Source: Sva-07 sp963728355 (GTDB lineage: Bacteria > Actinomycetota > Acidimicrobiia > Acidimicrobiales > Ilumatobacteraceae). From it: a DNA stretch of 64,000 bases. The translations under genes and the position numbers were made by a program. Shown one piece after another: positions 44,431 through 52,845 of the stretch. A model generated the notes under the pieces. The model had not been told where the DNA came from. It saw nothing but the letters and a program-made list of their open reading frames with translations, and did no database searches. The stretch covers positions 186,001 to 250,000 of the forward strand of contig CAVSJQ010000002.1 of the NCBI GenBank assembly GCA_963728355.1, read 5' to 3'. Within the stretch, counting starts at the first letter, position 1. Every line of letters starts with the position of its first letter.

Positions 44431-45096
44431 TCACCCGGTGGTGAACTTCGATTCGTCCGGGGTCGGATTCGAGGCGACCAGCTCGATCACGACGTCGTTG
44501 CCGTCGTAGCGGGCGAGCGGTCCGGAATCGAGCGCACAGTAGGTCTTGGTGCCGCCCGACACGGCCACGTCGGCGCACGTGGCAGGCTGCCCGGCGATCG
44601 TCTCGGTGTAGCCGCGAGCCGGCGAGAGGCTGCGGCCGGCGTCGACCCGAAGGCGGCGGGCGAAGCTCGATCCGTAGAAGTCGTGGGTGATCTGGACGTC
44701 GCTGACGCGGGCGTCGTTGATGATCGCCTCACACTCCGCCGTCACGAGATCGCAGGTTGCCGCCGTGCCGGAACCGTCGAGGAACCGGACGTCGTTGATC
44801 GTGATCGATCGGCGGCTGTTGTCGGCCTGCACGACGGTGGCGGTCGACTCTTTGCCGCCGAGGCGGGTGAGCACGGTGTAGTCGACGGTGAAGTGTTCGA
44901 GGCCGACGCGGTCGAGGCGCTCGAGGACGGCGTCGATCGATGGATCTCCGGTCGCTTGTTGGGCCGGTTCGTCGGCGTCGAAGCTCGGGCGCGGTCCGGT
45001 GGCACACGCCGCGAGGACGACGACGGACAGGGCGGTGGCGACGAACGTGCGGACGGAATGGACGCCGGCGAGGCGACGGTGGCGGGGGGAGGCCAT
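44431..45096 (-). CDS. Lipoprotein of unknown function
   Basis: A 221-residue lipoprotein. The signal ends in VVLAACATG (lipidated Cys near residue 31). The mature part has a helical segment (DAVLERLDRVGLEHFTVDY) and two Cys pairs (CDLVTAECEA, CADVA...TYC) in what looks like a beta-rich domain. No family is recognised. TAGCCT lies nine bases before the ATG on the minus strand. It is divergent from a membrane-protein gene with only 35 bases between starts. Confidence 0.72.
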   Translation of the reverse strand: MASPRHRRLAGVHSVRTFVATALSVVVLAACATGPRPSFDADEPAQQATGDPSIDAVLERLDRVGLEHFTVDYTVLTRLGGKESTATVVQADNSRRSITINDVRFLDGSGTAATCDLVTAECEAIINDARVSDVQITHDFYGSSFARRLRVDAGRSLSPARGYTETIAGQPATCADVAVSGGTKTYCALDSGPLARYDGNDVVIELVASNPTPDESKFTTG

Positions 45097-45105
45097 GGCG
45101 CTGCC

Positions 45106-45111
45106 AGGCTA
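45106..45111 (-). promoter_or_regulatory. Leaderless -10 box of the lipoprotein gene
   Basis: TAGCCT on the minus strand, nine bases before ATG 45096, inside a 35-base divergent spacer. Confidence 0.5.
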
Positions 45112-45117
45112 CGGCGT

Positions 45118-45123
45118 TACCGT
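45118..45123 (+). promoter_or_regulatory. Leaderless -10 box of the membrane-protein gene
   Basis: TACCGT, eight bases before GTG 45132. The two opposed -10 boxes are only six bases apart, so the promoters must overlap. Confidence 0.5.
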
Positions 45124-45131
45124 TGTCGAGC

Positions 45132-46004
45132 GTGATCAGCCTCGACGCCGCCACCGTGCTGTTGCAGTGGGCCACCGGCGGCATGTTGTTCTGCTGGTTC
45201 ACGACCCGTCGCCGGATCGCCAGCCTCGGCTACGGCTGGTTGTTGCGCATCGTCTATTTCCTGTTCGCCGCCGGAGCGTTGGCCACCGGTCTGGCCTTCG
45301 GCGTCGTCCCACTCCGCGAAGCGGCCTCGGCCGGGGTGATGATCTCGTGCGCTGTCGCCCTGGCGGTGTCGGTGCGCCGCAGCGCGGCCGGGGTGAGCGG
45401 TGCGCGCGCCGATCACGATCGTCGGACCGAGCGCGTCGCCGCGATGACCGGGATCGATCGCACGGTCGACGCTCCCGCCGCTCAACGGTCCGACGAGGTC
45501 GCCGGCCCCGAGTTCCCGCCGGTGCTCGACCTCGTACCGGCGTTCATCGGAGCCGTCGGCCTGATCGCGGCGGCGCTCGATGCCGGGGGGAACCCGGCCG
45601 TTGCACTGGCACGAACCCTGGTCGGTGCGGCCTTCATCGGCGCCCTGTCCGATGCGATGCTGCTCGGGCACTGGTACCTCACCCAGCCCGGACTGCCGCG
45701 TCGCCTCCTCAACGAGATGGTGGCCGCGTTGAAGTGGCTCTGGCCCGCCGAGGTGTTCGTCATGCTCCTGCCGACGGGCATGATCGCCGTTCTCACCGGA
45801 TCCGTCGATGACGGATGGGGCGGCATGTTGGGGTGGATGTGGCTGATGTGTTCGATCACCACGATCATCCTGATCTTCGTCACCCAGGCGGCGCTGAAGG
45901 AGCGGGCGTACTCCGCGGTGATGGCGGCGACCGGCCTGCTCTACCTCGCGATCCTCACCGGCTTCGGCATGGACATCGTTCCCCGCGCCATCCTCGCCGC
46001 CTGA
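45132..46004 (+). CDS. Multi-spanning membrane protein, function unknown
   Basis: A 290-residue protein with about eight hydrophobic segments in two groups, split by a charged loop (residues about 85-125, rich in Arg/Asp). Recognisable stretches are ATGGMLFCWFTTRRR, IVYFLFAAGALATGLAFGVV, VGAAFIGALSDAMLLGHWYLTQPGL and IILIFVTQAALKERAYSAVM. The His/Tyr-containing GHWYLTQPGLP may be a cofactor or metal site. No family is recognised. The GTG start rests on the -10 box eight bases before it. Confidence 0.7.
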   Translation: MISLDAATVLLQWATGGMLFCWFTTRRRIASLGYGWLLRIVYFLFAAGALATGLAFGVVPLREAASAGVMISCAVALAVSVRRSAAGVSGARADHDRRTERVAAMTGIDRTVDAPAAQRSDEVAGPEFPPVLDLVPAFIGAVGLIAAALDAGGNPAVALARTLVGAAFIGALSDAMLLGHWYLTQPGLPRRLLNEMVAALKWLWPAEVFVMLLPTGMIAVLTGSVDDGWGGMLGWMWLMCSITTIILIFVTQAALKERAYSAVMAATGLLYLAILTGFGMDIVPRAILAA

Positions 46005-46064
46005 CAGTTCCGTGTGGCGGTTCGGGCGGGTTTGCCGGAGGTCGCGATGTGGTTGACTCTTGGC

Positions 46065-46895
46065 ATGGCACGACCGGTGTGGAGTGGGACGATCTCGTTC
46101 GGGTTGGTCGCGATCCCCGTGAAGCTCTTCCACGCCGTCCGCCGTCAGAGCGTCTCGTTCAACCAGCTCGACGAACGCAACATGGCCCGCATCCGCTACC
46201 GCAAGGTCAACGCCGAGACCGGCGAGGAGGTGAGCGACGACCACATCGTCAAGGGCTACGAGATCTCCAAGGGTCGCTACGTCGTCGTCGATCCCGACGA
46301 CCTCGAGCCCTTCATGCCGGCGGCGACGAAGTCGGTCGACCTGGAGGAGTTCGTCGACCTCGCTGACATCGATCCGGTCTACTTCGACACCGCCTACCAT
46401 CTCGCCCCCGACGGCCCGCCCAAGCCCTACGTCCTGCTGGCACGGGCGATGGAGGCCAGCGGCAAGGTCGCGATCGGCCGGTTCGTCATGCGCAACAAGC
46501 AGTACACGGCGGCGATCCGCGCCGAGGAGGGTCGGCTGGTGATGTCGACGCTGGCGTATGCCGACGAGGTGATCGATCCCGGCGACATCGACGAGCTCCA
46601 GGGTCTGGAATCCGTCGAGGTGAACGACCGGGAGGTCGCGATGGCCGAAGCGCTCGTCGACTCGCTGGCCGCCGACTTCGAGCCCGACAAGTACCGCGAC
46701 GAATACCGTGAGCAGGTGATGGCCCTCATCCAGATGAAGGCCGAGGGCGAGGAGTTCGAGGTCCCGGAGGTCGCTGCGGAGAAGCCCAAGGTCGTCGACA
46801 TCATGGCGGCGCTCGAAGCCAGCGTGGCCGCCGCGAAGGATGCCCGATCGCGGCACCCGGCCAAGAAGTCCGCGGCGAAGAAGAAGTCGGCCTGA
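46065..46895 (+). CDS. ku: Non-homologous end-joining protein Ku
   Basis: A 276-residue bacterial Ku that forms a homodimeric ring on broken DNA ends. It starts MARPVWSGTISFGLVAIPVKL, as Ku proteins do. Other family stretches are ARIRYRKVNAETGEEV, YEISKGRYVVVDPDDLE and KPYVLLARAMEASGKVAIGRFV (residues about 122-143). The C-terminus ends in a Lys/Ala stretch (KKSAAKKKSA) that aids DNA binding. The LigD-type polymerase gene follows by 20 bases, so the two form an NHEJ operon. Confidence 0.94.
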   Translation: MARPVWSGTISFGLVAIPVKLFHAVRRQSVSFNQLDERNMARIRYRKVNAETGEEVSDDHIVKGYEISKGRYVVVDPDDLEPFMPAATKSVDLEEFVDLADIDPVYFDTAYHLAPDGPPKPYVLLARAMEASGKVAIGRFVMRNKQYTAAIRAEEGRLVMSTLAYADEVIDPGDIDELQGLESVEVNDREVAMAEALVDSLAADFEPDKYRDEYREQVMALIQMKAEGEEFEVPEVAAEKPKVVDIMAALEASVAAAKDARSRHPAKKSAAKKKSA

Positions 46896-46915
46896 CCGGC
46901 CGGTCGTCGAGTCCG

Positions 46916-47818
46916 ATGGCCCCTCCGGTCGAGGTCGACATCGAGGGCCGCACCGTGCGGCTGACCAACCTCGACAAGGTGCTGTACCCGTCGGGGTTCA
47001 CGAAGGCCGAGGTCGTCGACTACCACCTGCGCATCGCTCCGACGATCGTTCCGCACCTGGCAGGTCGCTGCATCACGTTCCGCCGCTACCCCGACGGCAC
47101 CGACCGTGACGGGTTCTTCGAGAAGCGCTGCCCGACGCACCGGCCCGAGTGGGTGCCGGTCGCACTCGGGCCCGGTGACCGCCAGGGCGGCATCGAGTAC
47201 TGCCGCATCGAGGAGCCCGCGGCGATGGTGTGGGCCGCCAACCTGGCCGCGGTCGAACTGCATGCGCCGATGGCGTTGGCCGCCGATCTCGACACGCCGC
47301 GCACGCTGGTGTTCGACTTCGACCCCGGGCCGAGGACATCGATCGTCGACTGCTGCGAGGTGGCGATCGGCGTGCGCACCGTCCTCGACTCCGTTGATCT
47401 GCAGGGATGGTGCAAGACGTCGGGATCGAAGGGCCTGCAGCTCTACGTGCCGCTCAACACACCGGACGTGACCCACGAATCGACGGCCGATTTCGCCCTC
47501 GCGGTCGGCCAGGTGATGGAACGGCAGTTGCCCGGCCGGGTCACGACGGTGATGGCCAAGGTGGAACGCCCCGGCAAGGTGTTCGTCGACTGGAGCCAGA
47601 ACGCACACCACAAGACGACGATCGCGCCGTACTCGCTGCGCGCTCGGCACGACCCGACCGTGTCGACGCCGGTCACCTGGGACGAGGTCGAGCAGTGTGC
47701 ATCGAGCGGGGAGGAGCTGCGGTTCGAGGCCGCCGACGTGTTGGCGAGGGTCGACGAGTTCGGTGACCTGTTCGCCGACGTCCTGACCGTCGAACAACGG
47801 TTGCCGCCCGCGTCCTGA
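46916..47818 (+). CDS. ligD: LigD-type NHEJ polymerase (primase-polymerase domain only)
   Basis: A 300-residue polymerase domain of the archaeo-eukaryotic primase type. It has LTNLDKVLYPSGFTKAEVVDYH, FFEKRCPTHRPEWV, the metal motif LVFDFDPGP, GWCKTSGSKGLQLYVPL and the KVFVDWSQN motif. It fills gaps, preferably with ribonucleotides, at Ku-bound ends. Mycobacterial LigD fuses this to nuclease and ligase domains; here the polymerase stands alone. The ligase must be encoded elsewhere. ATG 46916 is preceded by no ribosome site, but the gap to ku is short. Confidence 0.9.
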   Translation: MAPPVEVDIEGRTVRLTNLDKVLYPSGFTKAEVVDYHLRIAPTIVPHLAGRCITFRRYPDGTDRDGFFEKRCPTHRPEWVPVALGPGDRQGGIEYCRIEEPAAMVWAANLAAVELHAPMALAADLDTPRTLVFDFDPGPRTSIVDCCEVAIGVRTVLDSVDLQGWCKTSGSKGLQLYVPLNTPDVTHESTADFALAVGQVMERQLPGRVTTVMAKVERPGKVFVDWSQNAHHKTTIAPYSLRARHDPTVSTPVTWDEVEQCASSGEELRFEAADVLARVDEFGDLFADVLTVEQRLPPAS

Positions 47819-47874
47819 TCGTCACTCGTTGGTGCGTTGGTTTCCGCGGTCGCAGAGAAGGACATACTGGTTGC

Positions 47875-48852
47875 ATGACCGGGTCGAGTCCATGGTTGCC
47901 CGCGGACGGACCGTCGAGGGGCGTGAGCCGTCGTCGGCTCCTCATCGGCGCGCTCGGTGCCGTTGGCGCGGCAGCCACGGCCGGGACGATCCTCGCGGCG
48001 GACCCGGGACCGATCGACGGGCCGGCCACCGCGACGAAGAAGGCGATCCGTCTCGACCCGCCGGAGCTGCCGGAGCCGATGGGTGGCTGGAAGCCCGACA
48101 CGCTGTACGTCGCGCTGTACGGCCACCCCGGCTCGGCGACGCTCGGGTCGCTCGGCGAGCAGGGTGTCGACCAGGCGGTCGCACGCGCCAAGGCGGTCGC
48201 GGCCCCATACGGCCAGTTCGGTCGCCCGGTGGTTCCGACGTTCGAGATCATCACCACGGTCGCGTCATCCGAGGCGGGTGCCGACGGCGACTACTCGAAC
48301 GAGTTCCCTGACGCGAAGTTCCAGCCGTGGATCGATGCCGCCGGGGCCAACGGGATGCACGTCATCCTCGACCTCCAGCCAGGACGGGCCACGTTCCCGT
48401 CGCAGGCCCGTGAGATCGAAGCACTGCTGGCGCAACGCAACGTCAGCCTGGCGCTCGACCCCGAATGGCGCGTGGGGCCGACGCAGCGTCCGGGTGGCGG
48501 ATTCATCGGGACGGTCGACGGTGCGGAGGTCAACGAGAGCATCGAGTATCTCGATGGCGTGATCCGACGGCACAACCTGCCGCCGAAGATGCTGGTGGTG
48601 CACCAGTTCACCGATTCGATGGTGACGAACAAGGCGATCATCCGCGGCACCCCGAACGTGCAGGTCGTCTTCCAGATGGACGGCTTCGGGACACTGCAGC
48701 TGAAGTTGGGGTCCTGGGATCGGATGGTGGCCAACCTGCCCGCTGGCGCGTTGACGGGCTGGAAGAACTTCTACGACGAGGACCGCCCCACGCCGACGCC
48801 CGCCGAATCGCTGTCGGTACGCCCCACGCCGATCTACATCAGCTACCAGTAG
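47875..48852 (+). CDS. Tat-exported protein of unknown function
   Basis: A 325-residue protein with a twin-arginine signal (SRRRLLIGALGAVGAAATAG near residues 19-38). The mature domain has alternating strands and helices: TLYVALYGHPGSATLGSLG, a polar GADGDYSNEFPD loop, MHVILDLQPGR, WRVGPTQRPGGGFIG, KMLVVHQFTDSMV and VVFQMDGFG. It resembles a TIM-barrel hydrolase by eye, but no catalytic signature is certain. CATACT lies six bases before the ATG. Folding before export suggests a cofactor or a need for cytosolic assembly. Confidence 0.72.
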   Translation: MTGSSPWLPADGPSRGVSRRRLLIGALGAVGAAATAGTILAADPGPIDGPATATKKAIRLDPPELPEPMGGWKPDTLYVALYGHPGSATLGSLGEQGVDQAVARAKAVAAPYGQFGRPVVPTFEIITTVASSEAGADGDYSNEFPDAKFQPWIDAAGANGMHVILDLQPGRATFPSQAREIEALLAQRNVSLALDPEWRVGPTQRPGGGFIGTVDGAEVNESIEYLDGVIRRHNLPPKMLVVHQFTDSMVTNKAIIRGTPNVQVVFQMDGFGTLQLKLGSWDRMVANLPAGALTGWKNFYDEDRPTPTPAESLSVRPTPIYISYQ

Positions 48853-48917
48853 CCGTCCGGCCACCGCCCGTGGCGGGGTGCCGCCATCGGCGCACCGCCA
48901 ACGGTCATCATGGTGCG

Positions 48918-50153
48918 ATGTCCGCCCGTCGACGCGTGTGCCTCATCGGCGTCGTCGGCTCGCTCGTTCTCGCGGCGTGTTCGACGCCGACCGTCGACTC
49001 GGAGGGGCCGTCGTCCGAGCCGGCACCGTCGTCGACCGAGCTGTTCGACATCGCCGAACGTGACCCGCTGCCGTTCCCCGGCTATGCGATCGACCGGGTC
49101 ACGATCGCTCCGCTCCCGCCGCCCGGCGCGTCGGACGTCAGCGAGGCGCCGGTGCTCACCGGCTGGGCGGCCTTCGATGCCTCGCTCGGATCGGCGGTGC
49201 TCAGCGGTGGATCCGATGCGGTGTCGGTGGCCGTCTCGATCGACGGCGACATCGTGCACGAAGCGGCGATGGGCGCCCGCGTGCCCAACACGTTCGACGC
49301 GGTCGATCCCGCCGACAAGTTCCGGATCGCGAGCATCTCCAAGACGATCTCGGCGATCACCGCACTGCAGTTGGTGGAGGAAGGACTCGTCGGCCTCGAC
49401 GATCCCATCGGGACCGCCGTCGCCGACTCCCTCGGCGTGACCGAACCGAGCGCCGGCGTCGCCGGGTTGACCCTGCGCCGGCTGCTGACCCACACGTCTG
49501 GATTCCCGCAGTACGAGAACCTGTTCTTCCGCAATCAGGTCGCCTCGTGCGAGGAAGCTGCCGTCGTCGGGATGACGCGATCGCTCGGGGGACCGGGATT
49601 CCGCTACAGCAACATGAACTTCTGCGTCGTCGGCCTGCTGATCGAACAGCTGACCGGACAGAGCTACGAACAGGTGGTCTACGAACGCCTCCTCACGCCG
49701 CTCGGGATCTCGGGCATGCGACTCGCCCCCACCGACGATCCGGGGCCGGGTGAGGTGGTGCACCGCAGCGTGCCCGGCCGCAACTACATGGAGGTGCTGG
49801 GCGCGGCGGGTGCCTGGGTGGCGTCGCCGAGCGACCTCGTGACGATCATCGACTCGCTCGATCCGAGCACGCCCGGCTGGAAGCCGCTCGAGGCCGCAAC
49901 GGTGACAGCGATGAAGACGGCGGTCAACGACCCGCTCAACCCCGATCGCGGCTACGGCATGGGCATGATCCTCTACGGCGGCGGCACCGCAGGTCACACC
50001 GGCACGATCGAGAGTACCCATGCCATGGTGCTCGACCGTGCCGACGACGTGACGTGGGCGGTCACCGTGAGTGGCGAGAACCCCAGCGACACCGTCCGTC
50101 TCGCCGCCATGGTCGACCGGGCGCTCGTCGCCGGCGGATTCGTCGCCGGCTGA
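48918..50153 (+). CDS. Serine hydrolase lipoprotein (class C beta-lactamase/D-Ala-D-Ala carboxypeptidase fold)
   Basis: A 411-residue lipoprotein (signal ending SLVLAACSTP, Cys near residue 21). The catalytic motifs are present: SxxK in ASISKTIS, YxN in FRYSNMNFC and HTG in TAGHTGTIES. LTHTSGFPQYEN is typical of the beta-lactamase-like serine hydrolase family (Pfam Beta-lactamase). Family members include esterases, D-aminopeptidases and carboxypeptidases; antibiotic resistance should not be inferred. It would act on the outer face of the membrane. Confidence 0.87.
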   Translation: MSARRRVCLIGVVGSLVLAACSTPTVDSEGPSSEPAPSSTELFDIAERDPLPFPGYAIDRVTIAPLPPPGASDVSEAPVLTGWAAFDASLGSAVLSGGSDAVSVAVSIDGDIVHEAAMGARVPNTFDAVDPADKFRIASISKTISAITALQLVEEGLVGLDDPIGTAVADSLGVTEPSAGVAGLTLRRLLTHTSGFPQYENLFFRNQVASCEEAAVVGMTRSLGGPGFRYSNMNFCVVGLLIEQLTGQSYEQVVYERLLTPLGISGMRLAPTDDPGPGEVVHRSVPGRNYMEVLGAAGAWVASPSDLVTIIDSLDPSTPGWKPLEAATVTAMKTAVNDPLNPDRGYGMGMILYGGGTAGHTGTIESTHAMVLDRADDVTWAVTVSGENPSDTVRLAAMVDRALVAGGFVAG

Positions 50154-50188
50154 CACGCGCGCTCCGGAGACGTCGATGGCATCATGCG

Positions 50189-51106
50189 GTGGTGGCGCGC
50201 CAGCAGATCCCGTTGACGGTGATCGGCGGCTACCTCGGTTCCGGCAAGACCACGCTGCTCAACCACCTGCTGCGACATCCCGGCGGCCGCCGGATCGGCG
50301 TGATCGTGAACGACTTCGGATCGCTGGCGATCGATGCCGGTCTGATTGCCGGCGTCGCCACCGACGGCGTGATCAGCCTGCCCAACGGCTGCGTGTGCTG
50401 CACCGTCGGGGCCGGGCTGCACGAGGCGCTCGACACCCTCGCGGCCGCGGACCCGCTGCCCGACCACATCGTGATCGAGGTGAGCGGCGTCGCCGACCCG
50501 TCCGCCGCGGCGGCCTGGTCGACCGTCCCACCCTTCGAACCCGGCGGTGTGATCGTGCTCGCCGACGCGACATCGGTGGTCGGGCGATCGCGTGATCGCC
50601 TGGTCGGCGCAGAAGTGACCCGCCAGATCGTCGGCGCAGACCTCGTCGTCGTCACGAAGTCCGATGCGTGCGACGATCGCCAGCTGGCCGATGTCGAGCG
50701 ATGGGTCTCGACGACGAGTGGGGGAGCGCCGTCGATCCGGGTGGTCGAGGGCCGGGTTCCGACCGACGTGATCCTCGGCTCGGGAACCCGAGACGTTCGA
50801 GTACCGATCGCGGCAGCGGACCCCGGGGTGCAGCACGCCGATCGGTACGTGTCGTGGTCGTGGACGTCGACCGGGACCGTGGGTCGCGAGGACCTCGACA
50901 GGTTCGTGGGTGCGCTCGGGACCGACGTGCTGCGGGTGAAGGGTCGGGTCCGGCTCGCCGACGGGTCGTGGGTGCTCGTGCAGATGGTCGGTCGCCGCGT
51001 CGACATCACGTCGACCGCCCCCGCCGACTCCTCCGAGCTGGTCGCGATCGCCGTGCGCGACGACGGCGCCGCCCCCCCAGACCCGTTTGTGTTGCATTTC
51101 GGGTGA
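50189..51106 (+). CDS. CobW/COG0523 family metallochaperone GTPase
   Basis: A 305-residue G3E GTPase. Walker A is VIGGYLGSGKTTLLNHLL, the metal-binding CxCC is in LPNGCVCCTVGAGL, the switch region is EVSGVADPSA and the base-recognition motif is VVTKSD. A C-terminal CobW_C-like domain follows (VLRVKGRVRLADGSWVLVQ). The family delivers metals such as zinc or cobalt to client proteins. The start is GTG 50189 or 50192. The last seven residues (PFVLHFG) and stop are read from copy 4 of the 52-bp repeat. Confidence 0.87.
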   Translation: MVARQQIPLTVIGGYLGSGKTTLLNHLLRHPGGRRIGVIVNDFGSLAIDAGLIAGVATDGVISLPNGCVCCTVGAGLHEALDTLAAADPLPDHIVIEVSGVADPSAAAAWSTVPPFEPGGVIVLADATSVVGRSRDRLVGAEVTRQIVGADLVVVTKSDACDDRQLADVERWVSTTSGGAPSIRVVEGRVPTDVILGSGTRDVRVPIAAADPGVQHADRYVSWSWTSTGTVGREDLDRFVGALGTDVLRVKGRVRLADGSWVLVQMVGRRVDITSTAPADSSELVAIAVRDDGAAPPDPFVLHFG

Positions 51107-51135
51107 CCCGCCCCACCCAGATCCGCACACAAACG
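51084..51135. repeat. 52-bp dispersed palindromic repeat, copy 4
   Basis: The ends CGTTTGTG and CACAAACG are perfectly complementary and differ from copy 3 at both partners of one pair. The repeat lies between two convergent genes and contains the stop codon of the CobW-like gene. Confidence 0.85.
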
Positions 51136-51160
51136 TCTCGGCAGATGCTCGGACCGGTGC

Positions 51161-52819
51161 TCAGGGGCAGGCGGCCGCGAAGGGGGAGCCGCCGACGACG
51201 GTGCCCCAGACACCGATGTCCCGGATCGCCATCGGATCGACGGTGAGCGGGTCGTCCTCCAGCACGGTGAAGTCGGCCGCCTTGCCGCACTCGATCGTGC
51301 CGAACTGGGCGTCGAGGTGCATCTGGTACGCCGAGCCGAGGGTGACGGCCTGCAGCGCCGACGCCGGAGAAATCCGTTCGTGCTCGCCCAGCACCCGGCC
51401 CGACGGCGTCACCCGGTTGACCGCACACCACATCGTGTGGAGGTGTCCCAGCGGTGTGACGTTGGCATCGGAGTGCAACGAGAACGAGACCCCCTCACGT
51501 TCGGCCGTCGCCGCTGCCTCCATGCGTCGAGCCCGCTCGGGTCCGACGGTGATGTCGTGATGCTGGTCGCCCCAGTACCACAGGTGGTTGGCGAAGATGT
51601 TGGCGCACATGCCGAGCCGGGCCATCCGCCGGAACTGCGCGGCGGTCGTGAGCTGGCAGTGCTGCACGGTGTGGCGATGGTCGAGCCACGGGTGCTCGAT
51701 CACCAGTCGCTCGACGGTGTCGATCCAGGCGTCGATCGTGAGGTCGCCGTTGCAGTGCGCGTGGATGTTGATCCCTCGCTCGTGGAACGGTCGACAGATG
51801 TCGACCAACTGGTCCGGCGGCACCATCCACTGTCCGTGATCGGTGCCGGTGTAGTAACCCGGCCATCCCATCTTCGCCGTGAACCCCTGGATCGAACCGT
51901 CGAGCACGAGCTTGAGCCCGACGGTGCGCAGCTTGTCGGTATCGGCGGCGGCGAGCGCCAGCACCGCCTCGGCGGCGTCGGCCCAGTCGCTGCTGCCCGG
52001 TGGCAGTGCGTGGAGATGCCGTTGGAGCAGGCGCGCCGGGAACTCGGGGCGGTCGACGACCTCGTGGAGCACCGCCTGCTCGCCCGGCCGCGACAGCCCC
52101 GACGATCCGAGGTCGCACAGCATGGTGATGCCGGTGTTCGCGCACAGTTGGCCGAGCGCCTCGATCGCCCTCGGGTCGCTGAGCATCCGCAGGATCACGC
52201 TGACGCCGGAGCGGGCCAATGCGATCGCCGGCATCTCCTGCAACTCGCCGTTCGGTTCACCGTTGGCGTCGCGGGCCACACCGGGCGTGGCGGTGTCGCG
52301 GTCGATCCCGTGGCGTTCGAGCATCGCGGTGTTCACGGTGGCGAGATGGGCGCTGGCGTGGAACACGAAGATCGGACGGTCGGTCGACACCCGATCCAGG
52401 TGATCGCGGGTCAGGCGCTCCTCGTCGGTGAAGTAGATCGGGTCGAACCCGCCGACCACGATCGGCTCCGACGATCCGGCGGTCTCGCCGTCGAGTTCTC
52501 GCAGCCGATCGAGGAGTGCGTCGTAGCTGCGGATCCCCGGTGAGGTGCCGCCGTCGACGCGGTGCCGGTCGAACCACCCCACGTATGGGATCAGGGCGAA
52601 GGCACCCTCGAGCAGGTGTCCGTGCGCCTCGATCATGCCGGGCACGAGGACATGGTCGCCGAAACGGCGGTCGACATCGTGGGAACCCCAGCTCCGGCAC
52701 TCGTCGAGCGAACCGGCGGCGAGCACCCGTCCGTCGCGCACCGCAACGGCGTCGACCTGCGGCTGCGACGGGTCCATCGTGACGATCGACCGGGCCGGAT
52801 ACACCGTGATGTGGCTCAT
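51161..52819 (-). CDS. YtcJ-type amidohydrolase (Amidohydro_3)
   Basis: A 552-residue metal-dependent hydrolase. It has the N-terminal composite beta domain (VDAVAVRDGRVLAAG), the metal motif VPGMIEAHGHLLEG, LKLVLDGSIQGFTAKM, NIHAHCNGDLTIDAWI, HCQL and SLHSDANVTPLGHLHT. The C-terminal KAADFTVLEDDPL closes the composite domain. The AHGH motif replaces the usual DSHxH. The substrate is unknown: the family includes formamidases and N-acyl hydrolases. TACGGT lies six bases before ATG 52819. Confidence 0.85.
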   Translation of the reverse strand: MSHITVYPARSIVTMDPSQPQVDAVAVRDGRVLAAGSLDECRSWGSHDVDRRFGDHVLVPGMIEAHGHLLEGAFALIPYVGWFDRHRVDGGTSPGIRSYDALLDRLRELDGETAGSSEPIVVGGFDPIYFTDEERLTRDHLDRVSTDRPIFVFHASAHLATVNTAMLERHGIDRDTATPGVARDANGEPNGELQEMPAIALARSGVSVILRMLSDPRAIEALGQLCANTGITMLCDLGSSGLSRPGEQAVLHEVVDRPEFPARLLQRHLHALPPGSSDWADAAEAVLALAAADTDKLRTVGLKLVLDGSIQGFTAKMGWPGYYTGTDHGQWMVPPDQLVDICRPFHERGINIHAHCNGDLTIDAWIDTVERLVIEHPWLDHRHTVQHCQLTTAAQFRRMARLGMCANIFANHLWYWGDQHHDITVGPERARRMEAAATAEREGVSFSLHSDANVTPLGHLHTMWCAVNRVTPSGRVLGEHERISPASALQAVTLGSAYQMHLDAQFGTIECGKAADFTVLEDDPLTVDPMAIRDIGVWGTVVGGSPFAAACP

Positions 52820-52825
52820 CGCCCG

Positions 52826-52831
52826 ACCGTA
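52826..52831 (-). promoter_or_regulatory. Leaderless -10 box of the amidohydrolase gene
   Basis: TACGGT on the minus strand, six bases before ATG 52819. Confidence 0.5.
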
Positions 52832-52845
52832 CCGCTGGGCTGTAG

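Noticed and set aside
48860..48874. Hairpin GCCAC/GTGGC after the Tat protein gene as terminator
   Set aside because: Only a 5-bp stem without a T-tract; such stems are common by chance at this GC content.
48918..50153. Antibiotic-resistance beta-lactamase
   Set aside because: The SxxK/YxN motifs are shared by esterases and peptidases of the same fold; nothing indicates beta-lactam hydrolysis.
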